The position numbers and the translations under genes are program-made. Shown one piece after another: positions 35,885-47,815 of a stretch of 64,000 nucleotides of DNA. The number at the start of each line of letters is the position of its first letter. Position 1 is the first letter of the stretch. A model generated the notes under the pieces. That model searched no databases and had not been told where the DNA came from. It saw only the letters and a program-made list of their open reading frames with translations. Where the stretch lies: positions 23,845,400 to 23,909,399 of the forward strand of contig CM049322.1 of the NCBI GenBank assembly GCA_026874595.1. Reading direction: 5' to 3'. This stretch comes from Sipunculus nudus. Its lineage: Eukaryota > Annelida > Sipuncula > Golfingiida > Sipunculidae.

Positions 35885-37100
35885 TTGTAATGGCTGTCAG
35901 GTCAGACCAACGTTTCCGCATTCAACCCAGGAAATCCCGATGTTTGAGGAAACTTCTCAAGGCGAGGAGCGGCATCATATGACTATCATTTTCTCCCTCC
36001 ACGCAAAAGATCAATTTTCATTGAAACCTGGAAAATTCCTGGGGAAATGGAGCAAACATTTTCTTTCATACATGCGCATCAACCGGTACATATAGGCCTA
36101 TAGGCCTACATAACGCAATAGTCAGGTGAAATTAGCTATGATTTCTATTAGCTACAATTGTTTTGCATAAAAAGGTAGTCCATAGATCATCATGCTACCT
36201 GGTCAACCTTCGGAAATTTTATGGCGCCAAAAAAAAAAGTCTGTAGGCCCAAAATAGGGGCCTATATACGCCTATAAAAATCATAAATGACTGAATGGCA
36301 AGTAGGTAATAAATAATCCAAATTTTAAAATCCTACATTTAATACGAGAAATACAGTTAGGTGACCAATTATAATGAATTTAGCACTCTAAATTATATGC
36401 AGACCATATATGACCTCCCCGGTTTAACTGAAATTATTCCAATGGACGTTTTTTAGACACGTAGCCTTTGTCCAGAAAAGTTAATATTCGAAGTTCTGAG
36501 TGTCGAACTTAAAATTGCAAAAGTGATTCCTTTAGGCCTATATAAAAAAGGTGATTGTATGTCTATTACTAATTAGGCCTACAGACCTTATAACCTATTT
36601 TATCGCAAATCTTGGGAAAAATGATATGTATAATAGACTATTAGGCCTACAGTTCATTGAAAAGCATAATAGTTTGCATGATAAGGCGTACCAGTTTGGA
36701 TTAAGAAAAAAATCATGGTACCAATCTAACTATCATCACATTTGTCGATAAGATAATGAATTATCTCCATGATGGTGACCATGTTCAAGGGAGTGCGCAG
36801 GATTTCAGCATATGGGGGGGGGGGGGGGGGGGGGGGGGTAGGGGGCTGCACGGCCGCAAAGTAGCTTAGCGAAGCTCCACGTGAATGCGAGGAATGCCAC
36901 AGAGTCGGAAACCCCTCGCAAGGTGAATGGATTTAACTCATATTAAATACATCGATACATGTTGTAAATATCACTTATTTTTGCTGTGAATATAGAAAAC
37001 AAATATAAAGAAACACAAATGACCAATAACCATGGTTTACTGCATGCATGATGAAAATCTTCCACATTTACGATTTAATTCGCATACTATACGCAAGACT
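35885..37100. other. 5' flank of TMEM192; TAGGCCTA words and G run
   Basis: Probable promoter side of TMEM192. TAGGCCTA-type palindromes recur near 36097-36113, 36535, 36573 and 36642. A 25-base G run lies at 36814-36838. I see no TATA box or plus-strand gene that I can support. Confidence 0.35.
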
Positions 37101-37154
37101 GAGAACACTTCATCAGATGAACATATTTCAAGTTATTTTATATTTAAGTCAACG

Positions 37155-39374
37155 TCACTCGGACAGAGGGTTATTAAACAGCATATGGGGGGGGGGGATG
37201 TTTTGGGGATGTTTTGCTGCAAATCTGTCAATGATGGCCCCGATATCCAGCTTAATACCTTTTTGAATATGAAGAAGCAGGCCATTGAGTCGTTCTTCTC
37301 TCATGGTACTACGAAAATCGGTCTTCACCTTTTTTATAGCAGGCTGCAAGAGTAGTAGTCGCAAGACTTTTGCAATATTTTAGGGTACTGTTTCGTATTC
37401 ATCGTTTTAAGTGCGCCTTGTGCTGTTGCCGACTTGTCTACCTCATCTTTCCAACGCCTCTGCCAAAGGCACAGCTCCTAATCGAAGGATGCAACTGATG
37501 GAAGGTCACTGGCATAATACGCCTTCAAGTCTGATTTTCTCTCCTCCATTAGTTTGCCGAGATTGGCTGGTAGCAAGCACAGTCCCCTAACAGCCTGGTT
37601 TGAAACCTGCGAAAAACGATCACTGAGCTCTGCAATCAAACCATCTTAATCGGGTAAAAAGACTGCCCTTCTCCAGTACACCTTTGGTGTCTCTGCATCA
37701 ATGTTATTACGATGTGCTTGTCTGATAGATCGCCTGGGAATGGTAAGTTCATTTAACTCAGCTAGCTTTGCCATTTTTTTTCCATTTCTGTAAATATTCT
37801 ATCGAATTCCTTCTCAGGCTCTGAACGGATGCTCTTTAGTTCATGCAACACCAAATGGACATCCATGGTACTGCCTTGTATCAGTGTGCCGAGGGATTTT
37901 GTGAAACCGAACAGGTAAAAGGGCACACTGAAACGCAGCAATGAATGAGCTAGACGTGATCTGTGCCAATATGCCGTTTGCTTCTGTCATTGGTTTGCTG
38001 TCCCATTTTTATCAAGCTGCCTTGATGATATAGCCTCATGGCAATCAACCAAACTTTCGTACATGCCATGAAAGTCTTCGAGCAAAGTGTGGCGTTCAAC
38101 CCATCTAGTCTCATACAGAATCTTCATTTTTTCATCGGAATTCTAACTTCTCTTTCCTCATCTTTGTTCAGTTCTCCTATAGTTTCTTCTAGCTTTCGAC
38201 ACCGTTTAGGGGAGTACTTGAAGAATAGTCCAAGTGATTTAACGTTCGAAAGCATGTTGTAGATTTCTGGTATAGCACAAGACTTTGAAATAGCTAGATT
38301 TAAAGCATGAGATTCCAAATGTGTTTATATTGCTCTTGGCGAAATCTTCTGAAAACGAGCTGCACACCCTTTTTGTTTCCCGCTCATGTTTCAAGCTCCG
38401 TCGTATGTCTGGGCTCGACAATGCTCTGGTAATTGTTTCAGTTCCTATAATCTTATCACAGATCTTCTCACCTGTCGTGCTTTCACATGGCAAAAACGCA
38501 ACGAACTTCTCAACTGGTTGGTCACCTTGCAAATACCTAAGAACAATGCCAAGTTATTCCCAGTTTGCCTGATGCCTTGATGGCATACAGAGGGCCCATT
38601 TCTTGTTTTTTTTTAACTTGGTCAATGATTTCTCTTGAATATAATCTGTAATGCATTCTAACAGATCATTCTGGCTGTTATTGGACGTATAGGAAGCATT
38701 TTTCTTGTAGTGTTCAATGTGTACTTTCAATGCTTCATCACCGGAATCAATCCTGAGGTCCATAAGTGCCATTATGTTGCCCCTATCTTTGTCCTCATAA
38801 TCATCTGCAGGACCCACATGTACAATAACAACATCTCCTCCTGTATGTGTTTTTAGCGAGTCACGTAGTCCACGAAGGGCCATCCCCTGCCCGCCACAAA
38901 ACTCAATAATTTTTATTATAGATAATAGAAACGCACGGTCCCTTGCCACCACCCTCTTTGCCTCCTCTGACAGAACAAGATCAACACGAGTTGATGGCAT
39001 CTCTCGTGTTTCTAAGAATCCTTTCATTAATGTCATTGATTGCTTGTGGTAGTCAAGAGTAGAATGGTTGTGTATATCTTTTAGCGCATCCTTCCAGTTG
39101 CGGTAAAGCTGAGTTATGAGCAGTTTTGCACGATGACCTTTTCTTGGCGAAGTTGGAAATAATGCACAACAGAGACAGAACAGCCCATCCAAACCAACAG
39201 AGTAGGAGAGAAAATCAAACCTGACCAACCAATCATATTGGCACGAACGCTTACACACGCCACCTTTTTTAGTTTTGTCAGTATAAATTCTGCATGGGAA
39301 GTTAAGGTTCCTTTCAGGTAGTCTTCCATGAGACATGCCCCCCCTCTCCCCCACTTATCAACCAGATGACACAA
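37155..39374 (-). pseudogene. Broken hAT-family transposase, ZMYM1/DUF4371-like
   Basis: Read along the minus strand: a TTF-type zinc-finger region (CQYDWLVRFDFLSYS to FCLCC, about 39230-39160), a DUF4371-like part (RGNIMALMDLRIDSGDEAL, about 38760), then after a stop near 38554 the catalytic-core hallmark YDGA-stop-NMSGK (about 38410-38380), SHALNLAISKSCAIPEI, and finally the hAT dimerisation block DFRSTMREERLNGLLL (about 37295-37335). The order is that of ZMYM1/P52rIPK-like hAT proteins. Several stops and frameshifts break it, including a TGA in the YDGA motif, and a G run (about 37187-37197) lies near the 3' end. No intact frame exceeds 266 codons. It is a decayed element, not a host gene. 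Confidence 0.85.
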
Positions 39375-39970
39375 ACGATTATTAAGACCCCCACATATTT
39401 TTCAAATTAAAAGGACGTTATTTCGCCATCATAAAAGGCTCTATCATTTAAAACCTTTAATATGCGGTATTAACAACAATGCATCACAGCGCTGTAGTTC
39501 CTCAGGTATCAATGGCTTTCATTCTTTCAGGAATGTCCACTCCGTTTACACGACATTGTTGGAACCAGACTTATTAAATCAGTCATATATTAAAGCAAAT
39601 ATTAAATATTTCATGCACTTTTGTGGGTTCAAATCAGAACTTTTTTTATTGCAAATAAACCAGTGGTCAATTTAAGGGGTGGGGGAGGGCTTCCTCAGCC
39701 CCCTTGAAATCTTATTCTGTTATTGTATACACCCATACACAAATTACATCAAAATTGCTTATTTTTTTTCATGAAAATTGTATTTTTAATGAAAAGTTCC
39801 ACACCTTGAGGATGGGATTCCCCCCCCCCCCCCTCGGCCGAGACAGTCGACAGTGGCGCCAAGATCTATATTATACACCCCCCCCTCCACTGGATTCTGG
39901 ATCCACCACAGATGACATTTATATTGAACAATTGTTTGTGTTGGCGTGTGTGTGAATGTGTGCAGATGTA

Positions 39971-39973
<3 letters not shown>

Positions 39974-40003
<30 letters not shown>
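39974..40003 (+). repeat. (GA)n microsatellite
   Basis: About 15 GA units between the two transposase pieces. A C run lies nearby (about 39821-39833). Confidence 0.95.
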
Positions 40004-40006
<3 letters not shown>

Positions 40007-40105
40007 GGAGGATTGGGAGCCCCATCCCCCACACTGCAACAGGGAATTGCGCCCCTGCTACTATGTGTCAATATCACTTTTGCCTGTAACCATGTAAAAA
40101 TCTTA

Positions 40106-40168
40106 CCCTCTCTGAGCTGGTGTGAAGAAGTCTGTAATTTGAAGTATGTTTTTTGACATTCTTTTCAT
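40106..40168 (-). pseudogene. Probable N-terminal exon of the hAT/ZMYM1-like element
   Basis: The segment MKRMSKNILQITDFFTPAQR is followed by a GTAAGA donor-like site. A short Met start followed by an 'I-x-x-F-F' motif (PCNA-box-like) is typical of N-termini in ZMYM1-like hAT transposases. It lies 0.7 kb upstream of the zinc-finger part on the same strand, as expected for a small first exon. Assignment is inferred from motif and position. Confidence 0.45.
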
Positions 40169-40309
40169 CTCAGATAAAACACGTATAAGCCTACAGGCTG
40201 CATAAAGGCGCAAAACTAGGTAAGCCTGTGACCACAAGCCTGCCCGGACTCTTCGTATGTGGTTCTGCATTGTGTGCGGCTTAAGTTTTTGATCAAGAAG
40301 CCACAAGTA

Positions 40310-41014
40310 AGCTAGCCCAGGTCACACAGGTCAAATGATGTTAAATTATTTCAAAATGCAAATTTGCTTCAGGGGTGACAATCACTGACGATCGGTAGGC
40401 TTACGTCTATTTGATCAAATTATTAAGATTAATTAAAAATCAGTGATGTTTGAGTAGAAAGGATAGGGGCCTACATTTTATTCAGTTTTCTGGAGATAAT
40501 ATATTGATGCTCTGAATGTGACTTTAATTAGATAAAACCACGGCAGGGACTGTACACCACAAACTGGCGTTAACTAAACCAATCACAGAAGCGGTATCTA
40601 TTGGCTGATCGCCAGGGCTATCGTGCTCAATGCATAACACGACATGACCTTTGCATGAGCAGCAGCTTCCAATAAGGATTTTGTTAGGTCCATCACCACA
40701 ACAACTACTAGAGGGTGTCATCCTATACTTTTAATAAATTGAAATAGTTTTAACTAGGGCCTGGACCTTACCAATTCAATTTTGTTAGCTTATGTTTCAA
40801 AAGGATAAAGCACGCCCTGACAATTTACGAAATTGGGTGCACCCTTAAAAATTTGTTGAACAGATTGGGGGGGGGGGGGGGTGCCTGTTGCGCACCCCTC
40901 TTAACACGCCCCTGATGTAATAAGTGTCTTTTTTTGTGTGTCATAATATCAATTAATTTTATTGTAAAAACTCAGAAAATATGGTATCCGGAGAATGGCA
41001 TTTATGATTTTTTT
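40310..41014. other. No gene seen; CCAAT words, G run
   Basis: Two CCAAT-type words face each other near 40578 and 40600 (aaccaatcac, tattggctg). A G run lies at about 40867-40881. I cannot support a promoter or gene. Confidence 0.3.
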
Positions 41015-42068
41015 TAGCTCAGCTGACTGAAAGTCATCTGAGCTATAGCGATCACTCTTTGTCCGTCGTCCGCTAACCGCTGGACCTGGAATCTTTTAAC
41101 ATGACATCCAGAGAGGGCCATGAAAATCTCCTTGGAAATTTGAAATTAGGTCTTTCTTACCTATATCCTCCGAGCTATGGGGCTCAAAAGTACCACCCAG
41201 AATAACTTAAAAATTGATACAAAAGCTCCAGTATCTGAGCAACCAGTGCATTGATCACCATGATTCTTTTGGTGCATATTCATTATAGAGTGTTTTATCA
41301 GTCCCTGCAGACTGGTGGCGCCACCTGGATTTTTTTTTAGAAATTTAAGCAATTGTTTTCTCTATTTTTGAGACCTTAAACAAACTTACGTCACATTGAC
41401 TTTTGAAATTTTTATTGTCAAGCCTTAGCCTCTTAGATACACACAATCCACAAAGCTTATCCACAAAGCTTATCATTTACCTAGTCTGAACCAATGAAAT
41501 TACTAATTACAATTACAAATTAAAACCTTGCACGTAACTAAGATACCACGCTCGCTGAAAAATTCCGGTGCGAGCGTGGCCTCTGACCTCTAAAAATTTC
41601 CAGTCACATGACTACAGTCATCCATTAACAGGGTACAAATCATAACCACTGGACCCAGAATCTTCTAACTTGACATCCAGGGAGGTCGATGTAAAAACTC
41701 CTTCAAACCTGATATAAGTTCTATGTTTCTCATTTTCTTTGAGCTACAGGGCTGATTAATACCCCCCCCCCCCCGAATTATTGAAAATTTGATAATATAG
41801 CAGGGCACAATTAAATCATATAATCATTAGACCTAGAATCTTATTACTTGTCATCCTGAGAGTTCCTCAAAAGTTCTTTACACACACCCGTAATTAGGTC
41901 TGATTAGATTGTCATCAAATTTGGTGTGCTTATGGGTCTTGATGAACTTAAGTCAATATGCATGAACGATGATGCCACCTACATTTTTTCTTATTTAGTT
42001 GCCTGTGAAAGGACATATTGTCAACTTGTCAGTCGGCTGAGCGTCATGACCCATGGGTCACTTGTTTA
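41015..42068 (-). mobile_element. Shared-end repeat element, complete, reverse orientation
   Basis: On the minus strand it starts with 'acaagtgacccatgggtcat' then 'gacgctcagccgac' (42068-42032) and ends with the hairpin and 'gtcagctgagctaaaa' (about 41045-41015). It includes a GGTGGCGCCACC at 41314-41325 and degenerate units of the 160-bp type. Having both ends in inverted order shows that the family is mobile and not a local duplication. Confidence 0.65.
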
Positions 42069-43285
42069 TTTATTTACAAAACAGAGTTCAGTTTGTTCAT
42101 TATAAAGAGACTAGCTCAGGTCTTAAGGGCGTTACTTGTGGTGTCCCTCAAGGTTCAATATTGGTACCTTTACTCTTTTTGTTATATGCTGATGATATTG
42201 TTAATATTTCAACTATATTGTTTCCAATATTATTTGCAGATGATACAAATATATTTGTCAATGGAAAAAGAATAAATTACAAAGCAAAAATAAAAAACAT
42301 GAATTATCTAAATTGTTTGTGTGGCTTAATGTCAAAAAGTTATCTTAGAATATTGTTAAAACAAACTTTATGGTATTTAAGAAATCTAGAAAAAGACTGG
42401 AGTTAGAAGGAAACATAAAATATTGATTAACAATATCCCATTACAACAAGTGTCAAAAACTAGATTTTAAGGTGTTATTTTGGATGATAAATTAAAATGG
42501 CATGATCAGATTATGATGTTATAGATAACAAAATCTCTAGGGGATTAGTCGTTTTATGTTAAGCTCGTAAAGTGTTACCGTATTCTTGCGTGGTTTCATT
42601 GTATTATTATTTTATGTATCCATACCTTATCTATTGATTTGAAGTCTAAGATCTGCTAAAAAACACGATCTTGATATTTGAATAAAACATCCAAAAACAG
42701 CTGTAAGAATAATAACTTCAGCAGCTTGGCGATCACAATCTGATATATTATTTCAGTCATTGAATATTCTTGAGTTACCAAAGATTTATGTTAATTATGT
42801 AATTCTTTTCATGTAAAAGTTTAACAAAGGTCTCCTACCGTCTCTTAAAGATAATTTATTTTCAGTAAATACTAATGTTTATAATACCAGACAATGTAAA
42901 ACTTTATATGTACCAGTCAGCAAAAGGCAGTAATGTATAGAACTACCCGTTTAAAGGCGTTTATTTATGGAATAGTTATACAGATTCGTATTTGACAAGA
43001 CCACGTCTACCCGCACTTTAAGAAAAAGGTAAACAGTATTTAATGTCTCAAAATATGAATTATTATTTCAATATACACATGGTGTTCAACCATTCATGCT
43101 CATTTTCTGTTAGTAATGTAATGTGATGAAGGGGCATATACGTAAGTAATGAAAGGGCATATACCTCTTTAAGGTCGAGCCCCTTTGATCAATGGCATAA
43201 CATGTATATTTGTTGGTGACATGTCAGAATAATTTGAAGCATGTTTCTACTTGTATTATGCTTTGGTCAATAAAGTTCAAGTTTA
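42069..43285 (+). mobile_element. 5'-truncated LINE (non-LTR retrotransposon) remnant
   Basis: Begins inside the reverse transcriptase domain: VPQGSILVPLLFLLYADDI, then LFADDTNIFV (the F-A-D-D catalytic box, about 42230-42262). Further frames carry SRKRLELEG, WHDQI and HDLDI-type segments seen in Jockey/CR1-like ORF2 C-termini, interrupted by several stops and frameshifts. The 3' end 'ggtcaataaagttcaagttt' (43265-43285) is a typical LINE tail with a poly(A) signal. It abuts the left end of the repeat at 41015-42068. Pseudogenic. Confidence 0.8.
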
Positions 43286-44003
43286 AATATGTTTTTTTTT
43301 TAATTTAATTAAAAAAAATCCAAGATGACGACTCAAGTGGATTAACACAACCAAAGATACGTCTCAAAAAGCCTAAGATACATTATATGTGCATTAGTAC
43401 GTAAACTAGCTTTTATTAACACGAAAACGGGATGCCCTGTATATAATTTTCAAATTTTCAAATTTAAAATTTAAAACCGCTCTAAAAATGACCAGAAATG
43501 TTTAAAGTCATAAACCAAATAACTCCTTATGTATATGCCTCAATGTATCTAAAGTATGATAATTTAGAGCAGTGTCGGATCCCGGGGGGGGGGGGGGGTA
43601 TACCGGACCCCCTCCTTTTGAGAAGTAATTAACTGCCTTTTTATTCAGGGATTTAAACCAATATCCCCGGCCTGGAACCCACCCTTTCTTAGGTTTTATG
43701 ATTTTTTTATGTTTTATCATTAATCCTCCGGGGTTGTATATCCTCCCCTTTATCAAATCCTGGATCATTCTCTGTGGTATTCCTTTCAACATATTGACTA
43801 GGTAATATTCACACATTCAGGAAATGTTGTTTAAGTTTTATATAAATTAAACATTTCTTTTTTGCTTCAGCACCTGCTCCTGTTACTTGTTGGATTTTGG
43901 TACATCCGGGCATGATTTGACATTATTCCAGTTATTACACGGACCTTTTAAACTTTGATTAAACTGGATACCGACTGGTATGTTCATCAGGTAGCGTACA
44001 AAA
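43286..44003. other. No gene seen; G run
   Basis: Non-coding in appearance. A G run is at about 43584-43598. The minus frame at 43508-43816 crosses this run and is not credible as a gene. Confidence 0.4.
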
Positions 44004-45220
44004 TGACCAAGTGGCCAATGGGATATGACGCTCATCTGATTTCAAGGAACCTTGAACAATCGATAGAATGACACCCAGAGCGCTCAAAATCATGCATATT
44101 GCCAATATACCTTTGAAAATAGGTTAATGCACCCTTGTTTAGGGTCTCTGAGATGATTTTACCAGGACTCCCTAGATACTAAGTTAGAAGTTCTACGTAC
44201 AGCTACTACAATTTGTGTGTATTTGACTTACTCAAATAATTTTCTTCACACGGGTCACAGTCACCTAATCTCAGGTTTCCAGAAAGATTTTACAGGGACC
44301 TTCCTACATCTTCATTGAATTAAAAGTGGCAAGGCCCAAATGTAACAAATCGTGCAAATATATCTGATAGGGTGATCAAATCATATCCTTTCACATATCT
44401 TGCAGAATATAGGTCACCATGACCTAGTTTCAGGTTTTGATGGAGATTCGCCCAAAACATCCCTGGATTTTACATTAGAAGATTCTAGGGTTAGTCGATA
44501 CAATTTGTGCCATGTCTGACTTTTGTGTGCTCATGATCTTATTTATGGCCAGTCGCTCACTGAATATTGGTCACCATGCGCATCACCTCGTTTCAGGTTA
44601 TCATGGAGATTATACCAGAACCTCTCTGGTTAATGCGTTATAAGATTCTAAGCATAACAGATGCAACTTGTGCCCTGCCTGACTGTCTGCATGGGTGCTA
44701 AAAATTATGTTTTTGGCCCATAGTTCGCAGACAATGGGTCACGTTGACCTAATTTCCGCGGAGCTTAACGCAGGACCTCCCTGAATGTAATGTATGAAGA
44801 TTAAAGGCTAAATGGATAAATTGTGTGCCCCGTCAGAATCTCTGGGTGCTCAAGATCGAGTTTTCAGCGTGTTATTCGCAAAATATTGGTCACTATGACC
44901 TAATTTCAGGTTTCAAAGGAGACCATCCTGGGACATCCCTGGATGTATGATTAGAAATTCTGGGTTTAAAGGTTACAGTTTGTGCCCTGTTAACAGCCAG
45001 AATAATTCATTTGAAGGTCTCAAAAAAGAGAGAAAAATGGGTAAAATTTAAAAAGATATAGATGGCCACACTTGTGGACAGGAACTGATGAAACAGCCCA
45101 TGATCAATATATGCATGGAAAAAATCATGGCAATTAATGCATTAGTTATTCAGATACTTGAGCTTTTGGGTCAAATTTTTAATTATTCTTGGGGGTACTT
45201 ACGAGCCCCATAGCTAAAAA
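44004..45220 (+). mobile_element. Shared-end repeat with about seven IR3-type units
   Basis: The left end, diverged 'gaccaagtggccaatgggat' then 'atgacgctcatctgatttca', matches the family. The body is a run of units of about 150-160 bp with 'tttcaggtttc.a.ggagatt', 'cctccctgga', 'ttagaagattcta' and 'acaatttgtgccctg' phrases. Perfect GGTCAnnnTGACC boxes lie at 44412-44424, 44737-44749 and 44888-44900. The right end is not clear. Confidence 0.55.
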
Positions 45221-46177
45221 CAAGTGCCAGGTAGATTTCATATATATTTTTATTTGAATGGAGTGGCTATTTTTTAAGTTGTGATTAGTATCCAGTGGTG
45301 CCAATAGAGGGCGATGTATGAGGCTGGAAATTAGGGTGGGGGCAGGGATGGCCGGTAAGAGCCATTCCCCGACTTTAACCGCTGGCTGAAGCCGGTTAAC
45401 GCCGGCCCGGCTAGTTCTTCAAAAGTGGCCAGTACTGGCCATTACTGGCCAATACTCCTAAGTTTAATAAAAAAAAAAAATGCCCCAAACCAAATAAACA
45501 ACACAGCATCATTGTAAACAGTTTTCATTGTTATAAGCAAGCTTGTTCATTATTTATACCTTGTGTTAGGAAATGCTTAAGTAAATGACACAAGGTCAAG
45601 GATAATGACACGAATAAAACAAATATTATACCAATTTAGCAAGGTATTACTGAGACTGCAGGGGGAAGCAAAGTAATCTTATAGAGCAGTAATATGCATT
45701 ATAAAGTTGTGCAGCTGGTACAAATGTTTGACTTGTTGAATGACATAAGATCAAGAATAAATGTCACAAATAAGGTGCTTCACTGTGCCAGTACCACCAA
45801 TCGACCTCTTCACTCCCCCTGAGGGCCCGATAGCAGGCTACTAACTTGGCGGCTTCTGCAGACAAAGTCTGTTCCGGAGTTTGTTTTGTATGTGACTAAA
45901 GTTTTAAAAAAATATGCTCTATATGGATGCTGAACCGGCGGGCATGTACAAGAGTTTTTGTATCTTTTTGTCTCGTTTGCTATAAAATGCTAGGCCATGG
46001 GTCAAGGGTTATTGAACAGTTTGCTGCTATTTAAGCATGATTATCATATTCAACTTATGCGTTGTTCATCCCATATGCAGCAGCTTAACATTTTTCTGTT
46101 ATCTTTTTGTTTAGAGAACAGGATATATCCTGTACTCATGAGGTTATTACATTGACTGTAACCACCGACAGCAGCCC
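45221..46177. other. No gene seen
   Basis: Contains a GGCC-rich patch (45350-45460) with short direct repeats of 'tggccagtactggccatta' and an A run at about 45469-45480. No coding support. Confidence 0.35.
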
Positions 46178-46385
46178 CTATGACAGCACCAGAAGCAGCA
46201 TATCACGCAGTAAACTATTTGACTGAACTGTATCATGGTTATTATGGCAACTTAATGGCTCTTTTGAATTATATGTGCTGGATTCGCACAGTACTCTATT
46301 TACCAAAACCAACACGGACGGAAAAATTCTTTTATATCTAAACAATTTAAAATCTTGAGTTGCATGTTTATAACTGTTACTTACG

Positions 46386-46534
46386 CTCCTCACGTAGCCG
46401 TTATACACTGCATGCAGCCGCCTCAGATCTCCCTCTGCTTTGAAAAGCAGGTTTCTCTTGGTCTCACCACCTGGGCTGGCATAGAGCAAAGAATTATAAT
46501 CAGACCAATGAGAGCGCGGTTTCGCGTTGTGCAT
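46386..46534 (-). CDS. Candidate exon, unidentified protein
   Basis: A minus-strand frame MHNAKPRSHWSDYNSLLYAS, then GGETKRNLLFKAEGDLRRLH, ends at GYVRS directly before a perfect GTAAGT (about 46385). The start region is CpG-rich (aacgcgaaaccgcgctc) and a CCAAT box lies on the opposite strand. Composition differs from flanking repeats and the donor is strong, so it may be a first coding exon. I do not recognise the protein and found no next exon, so confidence is low. Confidence 0.25.
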
Positions 46535-47423
46535 CCAGCTCCAGATTTGAAACGTACGACACCCGTTCTCGTTTGTCTGATTCTTGCTGCTTTGCCAAAA
46601 CTAGTGTATTATACTGTACTACTAACCAAGTATTATGTGTTCGGAACACACTTTTCTTCGCATTCTGTGATTTTCCTCTGACAGCTATTTTTTTATTATT
46701 TTTAAAGAATATCCGCGGTTATCTATTAATATTACTGATATATACAAGAGACTATAGGTTTGTGGAGTATCGGGGACGAGAGAAATAACGTGTTACCTTT
46801 GATTATTTGTTTTGCCTGTAGGCAATTTTACGCAAAACACAATTCGATGCAAATTTTCGGTGGGTTTAGCTAAAATTCCAAGGAAAATTGTAAAGATAAT
46901 TTGAATTACCATAAAATATTACAAATTCAAAGGATTCTAATACATTGATACATGTATACGGCTATTTCATTATAAAGCAGCTTTTCAGTGATTTGGGTCC
47001 GTTTTGTTGTGTAAGTGACCTGTAGGGCTGTATCAATATATCGATATATCGATACGAATCGATACGCGACATCGATACGATAGCCGAAATGCGTTGCATG
47101 CTGTATCGGTCGTATCGACGTAAAAAATTGATTGCTAACGAATAGGGATATGAATCTAAGTTTAAATATAACCTTGACGATTTATAAAGCTAAATGCACT
47201 GTATATTTGTTGTTTTGCCTTTAATTACTTGATTAGAAATGTTTATACGCATGCACGTCAGTACTTCAATGAAAAGCAGGTGCATGTAAGCGATAATAGG
47301 AAAAAATGATACTCACGTTCCTCTTTATTAATGAAATCGATATTCATATCACATATTGCTACTAGGAACAAGGTACATTCACGTCTATATCCTATATGTG
47401 TGACACTTGTTCGCTTTATGATA

Positions 47424-47815
47424 CAATCCCCGGGCTGCAGGCGGACACCCCGCCTAACGGACACAATTTGGGCCGACGGAGCGTTTTTACTACTTTTTAA
47501 ACCCCATTAAGGCCCGGCCACACCGAACACTGCGCTTGCAAATAAACGGCTGAGCATTTTTGCGGCGCTTCAAAGCGGAGAAAGTTGAACTTTTTCAGCT
47601 TTGTTTTGACGGGCTGTTACATATATTTAAGTTTTAATATTACAGGAAAAATACCGGTTTTTATGGTTGATAAAATCCCATACTTGAGTCTCCGACATGT
47701 TGCCGCAGCAGGACTTCCTGGGCCCGACCCCCTCTAGGGCGGACACCCCGCCACAACGAACAAATTGTCCAGTCCAGTGACTGTCCTCCCTAGAGGGGTT
47801 TCACTGTATATCATT
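47424..47815 (-). mobile_element. Nested pogo/Tigger-like terminal sequence
   Basis: On the minus strand, TA then CAGTGAAACCCCTCTAGGG is followed by GGACA repeats, and a second 'ggacaccccgc' / 'aacggacacaatt' segment lies near 47440-47470. The CAGTGAAACC start after TA and the GGACA words match the usual look of Tigger-type TIRs. It is inside the hAT-type element, which suggests nesting. Confidence 0.4.

Noticed and set aside
38386-38580. Plus-strand frames across the transposase pseudogene
   Set aside because: They are antisense shadows of the minus-strand hAT/ZMYM1-like sequence.
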